Shown one piece after another: positions 51,174 to 63,800 of a stretch of 64,000 bases of DNA. The stretch comes from Phoronis australis (Eukaryota; Phoronida; Phoronidae): positions 462,835 through 526,834 of the forward strand of contig NMRA01000114.1 in NCBI GenBank assembly GCA_002633005.1, given 5' to 3'. The translations under genes and the position numbers were made by a program. Every line of letters begins with the position of its first letter. The stretch's first letter is position 1. The notes beneath the pieces were generated by a model that saw nothing but the letters and a program-made list of their open reading frames with translations, searched no databases and was not told the DNA's origin.

Positions 51174-51221
51174 ATTTATACACCCAACGATTACTCTCTC
51201 TAGAATAATCTCGAACCTTCT
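51174..51221 (-). promoter_or_regulatory. DNAJB1: Heat-shock element and TATA box of the Hsp40 gene
   Basis: On the minus strand 51221-51197 reads as five contiguous 5-bp units AGAAG GTTCG AGATT ATTCT AGAGA. Three fit the alternating nGAAn/nTTCn rule exactly and two have one mismatch. TATAAAT follows at 51180-51174. This is the order expected for HSF-driven induction. A smaller CTTCA-CGAAG pair is at 51138-51147. Confidence 0.75.
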
Positions 51222-51483
51222 GCGCGCTGAAACGTCATTTCCTTGTTTGAATCTAAAAATAGAGTTTAAGACATTAAATTGAGGCTGGTTGATACACAAA
51301 ATGTTTCTTATTATTTCACGCTAAAGAATAAATAAAATAAATATCTGTGATTAAAAAATTATTTCATCTAAATCACCTACATTTGATGAAATAAAAGCAT
51401 AAGTTGTATTTCATAAAATCTCTCCCAATCTAGCCTTTGACCAAGCCTGTGACCTTTGACACGTTTAGCCGGCAGGAAGCAGA
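51222..51483. promoter_or_regulatory. Divergent Hsp40 / TECR promoter, TECR side
   Basis: This AT-rich stretch has no clear TATA box for TECR. TGACCTTTGACAC at 51450-51462, 22 bp before the TECR start, resembles a DR1 nuclear-receptor site with two mismatches, and may lie in the 5' UTR. Confidence 0.5.
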
Positions 51484-51489
51484 ATGGAG
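51484..51489 (+). CDS. TECR: Proposed TECR first coding exon (Met-Glu)
   Basis: It contains ATGGAG and then the donor gttggt. Joined to exon 2 it gives [14 protein letters not shown], about three residues shorter than the vertebrate start. No other in-phase ATG with a donor was evident close by. Confidence 0.5.
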
Positions 51490-54400
51490 GTTGGTGATTG
51501 TCATCAAAAATTTGTAAAATTTGCAACTATATGATTTAGTTACATTTGGTGCAGTGCCATAGGTGCAATGAAATGAATCTACAAGTATGACCGAGTGTAT
51601 AGTGAAAGACTGTCTCTTATATTTGCTCACTCTTCAGAATAAGACCTCTGACTGACTGACTATGAGTTTACCTGGCTCCTGCCTGGTTACTAAACCAGCT
51701 AGCTGTGACTGTGAGATTATCATCTAAATGCATCTAGGTACCGCTGTGTGTTCAGCACCGACAGACCTCGAAATTGCACACAGCCTGGGCAGTTCTGCCC
51801 GTCACCTTGCCGTGAAACTTGTATCAACTTGTAGGGGTATACATGCGCGCACCCAGCCTGAAATACAACCCCAGAGGGGCTCGAATTTTTGGCAATGTGG
51901 ACCTTTTACTAACAAAGCAAACGGAAGACTAAAAAAGGAAGAAAACGGGGTGCAGCGTTCAGAGCTATGAATTGTGCATTCCTCACCTTTTCTGTGGACT
52001 GTTGTCTCGTTTTCTCGGACTTTTTGTTTCTCTGAGGCGGACCTTTTTGCCCACTATGCCAAATGGAGGGGGCTCATTTGAGTCCCCCGAGCCCCCCCCC
52101 CCCCGGGTGTGCGCATGGTGTATGCAAAATCTGGGAGTGAACCGACACTCACCTTGCCCGTTTCAGCAGTATAAAGCTAATAAATATCCTTTTGTTGCTC
52201 TGCCTTTTGTAACAAAGAAAGTCTGCTGTTGTTTAGAACAGTACGCTCGTGACATGTGCACGCGCCATTTCCTAAATTATTTGCAACACCTCTCAGGAGA
52301 CGATGACGGCTTCGCTGCTGCAAAGTTTGTTCTGAAAATCGGTTTTCTGGTATTAAAATACTGAAAACTGTATATTTCTACAGCTTGGTATGAAAGGCTC
52401 AGTGGAGTTGGGTTTTCCTAGTTATTTTTTGTTTCAAAGTCTACAAGAGAAATTGGCAAAACCTCCGACATTCTGCCCAGAAAAGTGAAATTTTGAGACT
52501 TTTAACCTGTGTGGTTTAAACTTGTACCACATTCACCCGTGTGGATATAAGCTTGTACCACTTTTCAGCGGCGTGGGTGTAAGCTTGTACCACTTCTCTT
52601 GAACTGCGTGTTTGCTTCTTTATAGCTTCGTATTGTCCACACTAAGAGTGGGAAGGAGTTGGGGACAGTGAGAGACTTGAGTGTAGCTTCAACGATATAC
52701 GATGTCAAGAGAGCTTATCAAACCCAAAGTAAGTATGCTCTACGACGTTAAAATTGGGACAAAGTGCCCTGGGATTCAACCAGAAATTTACTCCTCCAAA
52801 CTCGATGCCGGTCCTCGCAATTTTGTCATCGATCAGAACATTCATTCCCCCGGTCGTTTGACCAAGTATGAATTGTTTTGAAATAATAATAGTTATGTAA
52901 CAGTTGTGCTGGAATTTTGCGAAATAAAATACGCAAAATTGAAAGACCGGCACGTTACTTAGGCCTTCTGCAGGTCCATTGCAACAGACCCTGTGCTTTA
53001 ATTTCACTGCTCATACTCAGCAAGTCTACCTGCTGGCTCGAGGAATTTTGCAAATGTTTTAATGTTTTCGTTAGCTATAGCTTTCGGTCGTTTGACCAAG
53101 TATAAATTGTTTTGAAATAGAGGGATATATTTATTATAATTATGACTATTTGCAGTACTTTCTCCATCACATATGAGTGTGTTGGTATTTTATTGGGGTC
53201 AAAGTTCATTGTTAGGTGAGATAGAAGAGAAAGATTATGATTGTGTTAAAGAATACTTGCCATTTTGAAAAACGCTTTGAGATTGTGTTACAGTTAGCCT
53301 GCAGTAATTTGATAGTGGTAGAGAATTATATATTTTTCCAGATGACTATCATTTTTATGATCATTTACCATGTGTTGTGCTAATCTTTTGTAATTCAATT
53401 GACTTTATTCTGTTACAGTCAAAAATCTTTCACCTGACAGACAGTCTTTCCGACTTGAACCAAGTAAGTGTTGGCTGTGTCGTTGTCGTTTTTGCTCTAC
53501 ATTTCAGCGACGGGGAGATTGATTTGAAAACTAGCCGTTAACTTTGCGAAAAAACTTGCAGTTTGTTAATTTTTTAACAATTCTACTAATTTTATGCAGG
53601 AAAAGGTTCAAGGTTATGTAGAACCCAAGAAAAATTCCAAATTTGTCTTCTTTGAAATGTTGTATCTCAGACATGTCTAATCGTGTTGATATGAAACTTT
53701 CAGACACTATGGTTTAAACATTGACAAGTTCTCCACAGCACTCTTACCAAAGCGATATTCAATATTAATTACTTTTAAGCTAAAGTTCATTTTTGTAGAG
53801 TAGGTTGGCCATTTTTTCAACATACTGTATCCTAAATAGGTGCTAAATGGGTGCAAATTAGGATAATTCAACACAGCATCGGTTGGAGCAATTACCTATA
53901 AACTGCCTTGATACTGGTGAGCTGTGACCTCATGTTTCTGCTTGAAGGAGGGAAACTGTTGAAAAATGAAGATATCCTAGGCAACCTTGGTTTGGAATCA
54001 ACGAGCAAGCTCTACTTTAAAGATCTTGGACCTCAAGTTGGATGGACAACGGTTTGTACTTGTTATTCTTTTTAATTTTTTGCCTTTGCTTTCTTCTTGC
54101 TTGGGCTTCTTCATAATGACATTTTTAAAGGTCATTTACAACACTACTGTACTCCATATTTAAAAACCTCCGTCATGAATTGTAGAGGTTTTAACAGGAG
54201 GAGTTACGATTCCTAATTTTTACTGTAATGTGCAACTACAAACTAGCTTCATTCTTACCAGTGTAATGCTTTTCATTATGACTTGACTCAATTATCCCCG
54301 CATTGCTGTTGTTGAAAACTTTGAAGGTTTTGAGCATCGAAAGCATTTGTTTTTCAAGAAGGAAAACACCTTCATCAGTGGCTTATTAAACATTCTGGGT

Positions 54401-57400
54401 ATACTTATACACTTTCTGTAGAAACTTTTAGCAATTGGATATTGTGATGTGTTACAATCTAACGACATTGATCGTGTGTTGTCTAGATTCAAGCATTCTC
54501 CAATCATTTACAGGTGTTCCTCACTGAGTACTCTGGGCCTTTGTTTGCGTACCTGCTGTTTTACTTCAGACCCGCCCTCATCTATGGCGCCGGCGCTGCT
54601 ACTAAACCCTATGCTGAGGTAGTCAAGTAAGTCACATGACTATCATTACAAATCGATGGTAAAATCTCACCAATTTGGGACACAACATGCCGGACAACTG
54701 AAATTTTTTTTCTTATTTTTTTTCATAGGTGATACATATTACCAAAATAGTGCTTTACCGTATTAAAATTTTGCATTATACCTAACAACAGACAATATTT
54801 TGAAAACTGTGGGCAGTCGCAATGATCACTGCGGCCCTTGAAAAAAGTGTAAGCGTGGTGATATTTTTGTCCAAAATTTGTAAGATTTTACTGTAGTTTT
54901 GTTGCCTGGTATTGCAAAGATAGTAGCTCTGCTGAAAGATAAAACCACCACTTAGCTAAAAACTGAATTTCTCATTGGGTCAGAAATGGACTATGTTGTT
55001 GGATTTGGATGGTATTTTCCCAGAGTCGTCACTTGACCTGCTTGTTGATGTAGCAGGCTTTTTAAGGAGCTGTGAAGGTTATACTAAACTTGTCAGGTTT
55101 CAGCGGAGTCACGAGGCTTTGCAATATGTTTGGGATTTTCATTTTTTGTGATTAACTTATTGTACTTCGTGATTTGTTTTCCTCTGTCGCTGAACGTAGA
55201 ATTGTGGTAAACGTCACCACACATGTTTCCACCTTTCATCATTGTTCCAGTATTGCTGCCGCCTGCTGGACATTCCACTATGCCAAGAGACTGTTCGAGA
55301 CTATATTCGTACATCGTTTCTCTAATGCCACCATGCCCATAGCAAACATTTTTAAGGTAACTATCAATCGTAACCCAACACTGACGTGTATTATCTAACT
55401 TAGAACTGGTCATATTATCTCTTAGCGTGAACAGATGCGGTATTTTCAGACGACAAAAGCGTGACATCATCGTGTAGTATAGGGCATCAAAAGCAAATTA
55501 AGCTATTTTTAGGGTACTTGCAAAATGTCATCGATTTTCATATGTTGTTTGACTGCGTCAGTTTTAGGTGAGCCGACTCGTGGATGGGACGCTCTCACCA
55601 CATGGTGACTGAGGTATCTACAACATTATATCATGTCTTACTAAATGGAAAGTTTCTGTCTCAGTTTCCTTGTTTCAGGCTTTTACTGATATTGCTTTGA
55701 GAAGTGCTATTACCTTCGCGTCTTATAACCGATCGTCAGCAACTGTTGATCTCGTTTTTTTCAGAACTCCATCTATTACTGGGGTTTTGCTGCCTATGTT
55801 TCTTACTATGTCAACCATCCTTTATACACTGTTCCAAGTAAGTCTTGCCCACCTAATACATCGTCTATTTTGATAATTGCTTTAGAGTTACTAGATTAAT
55901 CTCTAGACTCGAAATCACCAAAATTCACTTGAGGTGTGATTCTAAAATTGACAATCCGTTTTTAATGGTGTCTCTCTTCAAGTTTGTTGGGTTTACTCCC
56001 TGGTGTTCATAGCTCTGAGAACCAATGAACAGTAATTCAATATATATGCATGTCCCAGTCCAGTCATGTACTTTCTCCGTTGTAGCACAAAAGTCGGAAA
56101 AGTACAGTCTACTGTTTAATATATTTTAGGTTATGGCAACAACCAGATATATGGGGCACTGGCAGGATTTATCGTAAGTATGCAATAAAAGTGGTACGTC
56201 CCATTGCCTCTTGTTATTCCTGAATGTCTAGCACTTTAAAAGTCAAGCAGTCATTTAGTACTTCAATTCTTCTCCTATTCAGCGCACAATAAAATGGACC
56301 TTGCTTTGTTTGTACTGTGAAGATGTCTTAAGGCAATGTTTGGTTAAATGTACTATTGTTAGTCTTCTTACACATCATATATCGATCACATCACGTGACC
56401 TATATTAAAATCTGAAAAGACCTCTACCAGCTAGGGCTCAGACCTGGGACTTTTTTTGTTAATCATGCCTCTAATCCACTGAGCTATCAAGAGCACCGGT
56501 CGATTGTAGAAATCCATTCAAGACACCTTACCTAAACTTGGGATGGCAAATGCATATATTATTGTGTTGTTTCAAGTCAGTGTGACCAACATGTGGCGTT
56601 TAAAAAGACTAATAATTTTTACATGCAGAGTTGACGGCAATGTGCACTTACATGTGGACGCATAAAAATAACAGATTTGGCAATTATTTTTGTGTGAAAT
56701 AAGTGAATTGTTACCCTATTTTCTCTATTCACTGTCTTGTTTCTATTATTAAAATAACACTGAGCTCTGCCCTGAAGGACCAACTCGACACGAAGATAAT
56801 AGAAACACATTTGATATTGAGCTCAGACTATATTTAGTGAAGATATCACAAAGCATACTTGACTTGCCCATTTGATAAAACTTGTCTAGCTGAAGGGTTG
56901 TTGCATAACATAGACCTAAATGATTACTTATGACCTATTAAGCTGCTGAATGCATTCTGATTTAACCTCACTTGTAGATGCCATGTTCTATATTTGTTTC
57001 AGTTCTGTGAGCTGGGTAATCTGAGCATCCACTTGGCACTGAGGTTTTTACGACCTGCTGGTATGGCAATTTAACTCCTATTTTGAAAAATACTACATAC
57101 AGTCAAATCTTGTTATAACATGCCAGGTTTTTACGACCTGCTGGTATGGCAATTTAACTCCTATTTTGAATAATACTACATACAGTCAAATCTTGTCATA
57201 ACATGCCAGGTCTTTACGACCTGCTGGTTTGGCCATTAAGTTCATATTTAGGACAGTGTTACTGCATACAGTTAAATTGTGTTATAACGTGCATGGTTTT
57301 AAAAGTTTAGTACCTGCTAATAAGTAAACTTAAAATACCATAAATCCTTAGCCATTTATAATATACCCAAGTTGATTTGGTTACAGGGAATGTCTGCTAC

Positions 57401-59310
57401 AACAAGTGTTTTAGATAAGTCTCAGGAGACTTCTTTGTGACACGTATTTGGACTAATGTGCTTTCATGCAAATTTCAATCTTTATCTAAATTTTGGTACT
57501 CCGGCCTAAATATGAAACGTTTCACTGAAACCATGGAGTGAGGTTAATAGTGTGTAAATGAAGGTTGAGTTGGCCGTTACATAATTTACAAATCCGTTCT
57601 CAAGATCATCAGAAGTAATCTTAGAAAAGAGTTATTTTGAGTATAGGTGTATCCATACACAGTGCAAATTGCCACATACATGGTCAGAGTTTGCAAAAAA
57701 TCTTTCTCTCAAGATGCCAATTAGCAAGTCTCAAGTTAACTTCATTTTATTCTGAAAAAGATCTGACATCATTTTATCACACTAAACAGTTGCATGTAAA
57801 ATATAGGATACATCCTATTGGTTGTTCATTTTATGTTCTTCATAATCTTCAAAAGATTTTGTGAAAAGGATATTGAAGACTTTGTGAAAAGGATATTGAA
57901 GACGAGCCTTTTATTGATATTGTGTATGATAGTACAGTCTATATTCCTCTGTTCAGCACTTCCTGAACTTTTTGAAACTGAGTGTCTGTCGTTTTACAGG
58001 CACCAAAGAGAGGCGCATTCCATATCCGGGACTGAATCCATTCACGTGGCTCTTTAAGCTTGTTTCTTGTCCTAATTACACCTACGAGGTTGGTGCCTGG
58101 CTTTCTTTCACGGTCATGACCCAGTGTCTTCCAGGTAAGTGATGTGATCTTTGGGTGTGGTACTACTGTTGCTTCCCTGCAGTTTGTACGACAGCTTCTG
58201 CTAATCAAGTTGCTATAAACATACATTCGTCACAAGAACTAATTTGATGTAGTTCGGTCCAGTTATGGTGGCGCTGGTAGTAATGTGAAGGTGTTCTGTA
58301 GCTTTTTAAAAGGAAAGCTATGTTATTGGTGTCTATGAACATGACATACATATATTTCTCATTTTTACAATTTCATAAATCAAAATTAATGTGATTTGTG
58401 TTGATAACATTTAGTTGCCATTTCATGCCTAACAGATACTAGATATACGTAAATAAAACAACAAAAATGGATTATTGAAATTTTCGAATATGTTAACAAC
58501 CTTCAACAGAAACAGAAATAAAGTAAAATCAAACACTTTATGACATCTGATATATGGCATAATGAGCATGATACATTGTTACGCCATATATCAGATGTCA
58601 ATTGTCATATAAAGTTTGATTTTACTTTATTCCTTTTTCTGTTGACGAAGGATGTTATTATATCCGAAAATTTCAGTTATCCATTTTTTAATCTGTTATA
58701 TTTACATATATTTATTCTACTTTTCGACACACAAGTGTATCCTTTAGAGGATCTGGATCGCCTCTTTTAGTTTCGGATTTATTTTCTATGTTATTTAACA
58801 GATACTGCATTGTTTTCCTGGTCATACTGTGCCACTTGGAGGCCATTTTAACAAAATACAATTACAAACAATTATTAAAAACTATCTTTCTGTTTTTTCA
58901 CATAATTCTTGGTTACACAGCATCCATCAGTCTCAAGAAGTTTTCAGATATGAGGAAATATGATTAATCTATTACTATGGCAAGTATAAATGCTGATTAC
59001 AACAAGGCTGGATACTTTCTAGAGGTGGTGTTAGTGCCAAACGAGTGCATTAGTTTGGTTTTCAGTTTCACGTTTTGCTGTGATGTGCACAAGAGGCTGT
59101 ATTTTCCCCTAAAAAATGTCCATTTTGCTGACAAAAGATTTTTTGGTGTTGGTTTGTTCACTATGGTTTGTCTCGTTCGCAGCTGGTCTCTTCACACTGG
59201 CTGGGTTTTACCAAATGGCCGTCTGGGCGCAAGGTAAACATAGGAATTACAAGAGGGAGTTCAAGAATTATCCGAAAGGAAGGAAACCAATTGTACCATT
59301 CTTGTTCTAA
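51484..59310 (+). CDS. TECR: TECR, very-long-chain trans-2,3-enoyl-CoA reductase
   Basis: ER membrane enzyme for the last step of fatty-acid elongation: NADPH-dependent reduction of trans-2,3-enoyl-CoA (Tsc13 family). Exons: 51484-51489, 52626-52728, 53419-53463, 53948-54051, 54514-54626, 55251-55356, 55765-55837, 56130-56173, 57003-57060, 58000-58134, 59183-59310; 915 nt, 304 aa (human 308). An N-terminal ubiquitin-like domain ([15 protein letters not shown] to [12 protein letters not shown]) precedes membrane segments beginning [38 protein letters not shown] and [11 protein letters not shown] carry the conserved active-site region; the essential tyrosine of yeast Tsc13 falls in the latter. 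The protein ends PIVPFLF. Exon 1 (ATGGAG then gttggt) is the weak point, chosen for phase and position. Confidence 0.93.
51840..52122. mobile_element. Inverted-repeat element in TECR intron 1
   Basis: The ends tacatgcgcgcaccc and gggtgtgcgcatggtgta are imperfect inverted repeats. It is a copy of the element at 48472-48713. It contains a run of C residues near 52092. Confidence 0.65.
54659..54891. mobile_element. MITE-like element, second copy
   Basis: The left end gtaaaatctcaccaattt and right end aaatttgtaagattttac match the 49619-49800 element. It lies in the TECR intron between exons 5 and 6, starting 32 bp after the exon 5 donor. Confidence 0.65.
56427..56495 (-). mobile_element. tRNA-derived SINE-like sequence
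   Basis: The minus strand reads TAGCTCAGTGGATTAGAG (A box) and, after a short spacer with an A-run, GGTCTGAGCCC (B box). The anticodon arm is not tRNA-like, so it is scored as a SINE or tRNA relic in a TECR intron. Confidence 0.6.
57042..57290 (+). repeat. TECR: 83-bp tandem repeat covering the TECR exon 9 donor
   Basis: Units start at 57042, 57125 and 57208 (the third is diverged). The repeated piece holds the last 19 nt of exon 9 (ttttacgacctgctg) and its donor. Copies 1 and 2 keep CTG|gtatgg; copy 3 has CTG|gtttgg. Only the first keeps the reading frame into exon 10. Confidence 0.92.
58477..58674. mobile_element. Near-perfect foldback element, arms about 85 bp
   Basis: The arms 58477-58558 and 58583-58674 are inverted copies (aagtaaaatcaaac / gtttgattttactt; catctgatatatggc / gccatatatcagatg) around a loop of about 24 nt. 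It lies in the last TECR intron. Confidence 0.85.
58733..58793. repeat. Dispersed repeat also found at 17878-17935
   Basis: gaggatctggatcgcctctt plus tcggatttattttct here matches gaggacctggatcgccttat plus tcagatttattttct in a DOT1L intron, same strand. It may be the end of a larger element family that includes the adjacent foldback. Confidence 0.75.
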
Positions 59311-60817
59311 TCACAACTGGAGTTTCCAAAGGCATGCCTATGTTACATAATGAATAAGAAAAATGACATTTCGCTGGCTGTCCTTGATTGAATACTGGCA
59401 AGCTGGCAGGGTCAATCAGTTCTACTAATAGAGGCTATTGATTAGTCAGTGACGACTTGAAGATCAGGAACCAATCAACTGCGGCCACTGTTACATGTTA
59501 TTTTTAAACATGCTTTTGACACCATTCGCCAGTTGAACTTGTTAAAGTGGGTGAGTTCAAAGTTTACTCAACCCAGCCTCATTGATTTGTCATCATTGAT
59601 CGAAATCAGTAGTTTTTTAAATCTTGCAGTAATTTGTCTTTGTCTTAAAAAAACATGACATGTTGTACATTGGCAAGGGAAAGCAATTATTCAACGTTTG
59701 GTTAGGTAAAAAATTTTGGTACTTTTTTACGCAAGAATTAGCTTTATCAGTTTACATCAATTGTGCAAATCTAGATTCTCCGATTAGATTAGGGATTGTT
59801 TGAACAGTGGCATCTGATGTTGTTGGAATTGTTTATGGCTGCTTTAAATAAGTCAAAAGCAAGTACTCCATAAATTGTGTCATCAGAGTGTAAATTTAAA
59901 CCGCCTTTTTTACAGTTAAATGGCTTTGTGAGGTAGTATCAATCTTGTTAAATGTCCGTTGTTCACGACTTGTTTAATTAATAAAATTGTGTGTAAATCA
60001 AAACAGTCGTTTTTAAGGTGTGCAAAAACGCATCTTGCAATAATGCAATGATTCAAACCTTTACGTCTCTATGTAAACAGTTAAATTTCTGTAAAAGTTC
60101 TTGAATTTGGGACACTCTTCTACAATCTGGGACATGGAAGCTCCCACATAAAATTGAATTTTCTTGATTCTGGAATTTATGACAAGGGTGGTTTTGGTGT
60201 TCACCATATTTCTCAAACTTTGAACAATGTATTTTCAATCTACAGAGTGGGTAATTTAACTATCTTTCCACCGATTCTTGAATTGGGATGGCCAGTATTG
60301 CCTATTTCTAAAATTTGGAACAAGCTCCAACCTTGAGAAAAATAAAAAATTTCAGTCCCAAATTAGAAAATTTTTTACTGCATTTTTCAATTTGAGTCCT
60401 CTTCTTCAATGGAATTAACAACAAACAAATTATATCAAAGTTTTATTTTCACATCCTTAAATATGTGTCATTTGTATACACAAATATTTACACAAAATTA
60501 CATAATTTCTGGGAATTATCACAGGGGCATCGATAAAGGAATGTACTACATTTTTTTTTAAAAAATTGATTAAAACCTAACAATGTGTGACTAAAACCTT
60601 ACGATTGATGATCACGATTGAAGTGCAGAAATTGAATGAAAAGTATTCAAAAAATTTCTTAAAAAATATTGAATAGAAAAGCTAGGGAACTTCGGAAATA
60701 AAGAAAACATTGAATGGGCAAAATATCACTATCTTCACTTTGATGTAAACCCATGGACCTGCTTTGCGATCTTCGAATCCCTTTACATCTGTAAACAAAT
60801 AGGATACTGCAAACTAA
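59311..60817. other. Intergenic: TECR and CFAP57 3' UTRs
   Basis: This is a tail-to-tail gap. A TECR poly(A) signal candidate AATAAA is at 59980-59985, followed by a GT-rich stretch. A CFAP57 candidate is at 60442-60447 (minus-strand AATAAA). I see no gene, RNA or clear repeat here. Confidence 0.7.
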
Positions 60818-63800
60818 TCACTGCACTGTCACTGGTGGCAGTTTGCCACCAGATGGCGGCCTGTTAGAAATATTGCTCTCCAGTTCGTTCATCTGAAACC
60901 TCAACTTTTTTATTTCTGATTTCTGCATTTCTATGATTCTGTTCCTTTCCTCCAGATCTCTCTCCATCATGGCGTTCTTGTTCTGTGATGTAACTGCCGC
61001 CAGCGTTGCCGTGGCGTCCTGGTTGTTCTGTCTATGTAGGCCAAGGGCAGCCTCAAGGTCGTGCACCTGAGTACGCGCTATCTTCAGCTCTCGCCGCAGG
61101 TCATTAATTTCTTTGATTAGGGAAACATTTTCCTGAAACAAATTATTAAGACACGTCAGATTTAATGCGTAAACCACTAAATTCCTGAAAAAATTAATAA
61201 TCCGACACAGATGTTTCTAAAAAGTGTCAAATTTAAACATTGTAATTTTTGCTCTGACATCAAAGAATGAAAATTCAATATCAAATTTGAAAACTTCAAG
61301 TAATTATGTCACTGATAGTCAACTCCTAACTCCTGCAGTGTTTTTATCTTTTGAAACACTGAAGTGACAATGCAAACTGTTATGGCAGTAGACATACATT
61401 GACCATAACAATCACTTTCTAATTAAGAATCCAGCCAAAGGATACGTACCTGCATAATACGGACATTGTCAGCACGATGGATCTCCGTGTCTTTGGCCAA
61501 CTTCTTTCGAAGAGAGGCTACAGACCTCTCCAGATGTTCCCGTTGCCTGCTGTACTCTTTTTGTATGTCTGCATCCACGCTGGCCGACTCGGTCTGTGAA
61601 AGAGAATTGAAAAGAGTGAGCGACTGCATTTAAAAACCTTGAACAGAAATGATGAGTCACCTGCGCAGAGCAATAGTTCTTAAATTGGCACTAAATCCAT
61701 GCTTTCTGTCAAAATGCAAATTTTGATTTCGTGATCATGAAAAGTCACTTTTAATTAACATTTTGGACGAGTCCTGAAGCGTTATACCAAAATTGAGACA
61801 GGTAGCGTGAACGTATTGCTGGCCTCAACCTTTGGGGGGCCCTAAGCTAGATTTGAGTAAGGGCCACCTTTATTGAAGACTGCATTTTAAGAAGTTCCTT
61901 TGTCCCTGAGGGGGCTCTAAGCAGTAGTACAGTGGTTGGACAGACGATGCGTGCAGGTCATGTTTTTACTCACAATAATCTGTAATTGACAATTATTTTT
62001 TCTTGCATTTCTTACAAGTCACTTTATTGCTACAACTTCAAAACAAAATTGACTTACAATATCTTCTTGTACGTGTTTCTGGTATAGCGCCTTGATACTT
62101 TCTTTGAGCATCTTGGGATCCTGTATGTAGCCAACGCAGTTGTGCAGATCTGTTTTGAACCTCCTAACAACCGCCTCAACATCACGCACCTAAAATAATA
62201 AACAATGGAACAGTTTTCATTCATGACTTTCAAGAAAGATAATTTCATATTTAAATTACTTTGGCCTAAGCAAGACCACTGTTTACCAACTCCTAAACAT
62301 TGCACCAAAAGTAACAATGAAATTTGTAGACCTTAGAGAGGATTTTGATACCATCCATCATGTTGTACTTACCCGTTGTCTTTCCTGGTGCATTTCCTTA
62401 TCAGTTGCCCTTAGTTTCTGCCTCAGCTCAGTGATGTTGAGCTCCAGCTGTGTATTCTGTTTGTGGAAACGTTCCAACTCGCTTTCCATCTGCAAACAGG
62501 TTGAAGTAACTAGTTGTGAATTCCCATTCTTATGTGTTGGAAAGTGAACATGATCAGTTTTTATCTATTACAAAATGTCTGAAACACAATGCCTCTTTTC
62601 ATGCTGGTTTTCTGAGCATGTTCTCTGCATGAATGCAAAGTGAAAAATATGGAATTTATTTTATTTTATAAATGTGTAGTAAATCTATGGATAATTTGCT
62701 TAAAAATACTTAGTTTTGTACATCAATTAGTATCATTTTGTGGTTATATTGCATTACTATTTTTTCCAGTCATTCAAATATTTAACCAATCACTGATCAT
62801 ATATGTAAAAAACTATGAAGACAAACCTCCTGAATCTGTTCTTTCATTGACTTGATGTCATTTTCACGAGGCTCAATCTGCTTCTTTAGTTCTTTAATCT
62901 TGTAGTCGAGCACAAACTTGAACTTTTCTAATTCCTGATTCTTTTTCTTCAGGTCGTATATTCTCTTTTCCTGCAAATACAAACAGTTTGTTTTTAAGGA
63001 CACTGACAATAATCAACTTGCTTCTGGCTTGAAATCACATGTTCAAATTTTGAAAGAACAAAATTTATTCAGTGTATAAACTAATTACAACCAGAATGGA
63101 ACAACGGAACATTATAAAGTAATTTATGGGCAGCAAATCTTTTTTGATGTTTTGTCTTTATTTTATTCAAATGCATTGAGCTCCATAATCGCCATGGACG
63201 AAACATGGAAAACAGCAGTATGACTCCGTTTAGAGTTAATATGTAACACCGAAACAAAGCAGAACTTGAAAATTAAACAATATACATGACTGTGCAAAAG
63301 CAACAACCACATTATTTGTGCAGACAATAGTAACACTATGTATGCACAGGCGATAGGACGAAATTCAACCTACCTTATCCTGAATGGTTTCATCCCGCTC
63401 TTGAATCTCCTTCTTCAGACCAACAATGTCCTTCTCCAAGTTGCGAATAACGTTGTTCAGCTTCTGCGTCTCCTGCTGATACTTCTTGATCTCTTCCTTG
63501 TGATCGTCTATTTCTTTTTGCAAACTTGAAAACTGTTAATGAAATGAAAGGCAAATAAGATTTGCACTCAGAGTACAAGGAAAAATGATGAACATTAACA
63601 TTCATGTATCACTTGAAAATATTTTTGGTATTCTGCTAAGCAACAAAGCAACTATAAATTTTATTGTGACAACTTTAATTTGTAAAAAGGTAAAAGTCAC
63701 ACAAAATTACCTTTTTTCGCATGATGCCAGTTTCACCCTTCAACCGACTGTTGGCCTCCTTTTCATCTCGAAGCCGGCGCTCATATTTATTCTTGATGTC

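Noticed and set aside
56427-56495. Functional tRNA gene
   Set aside because: The A and B boxes are recognisable but the anticodon stem is replaced by an A-rich spacer and the acceptor ends do not pair.
57125-57143. A separate TECR mini-exon between ccag and gtatgg
   Set aside because: It is a byproduct of the 83-bp repeat and would insert codons and a frame change not seen in any TECR.
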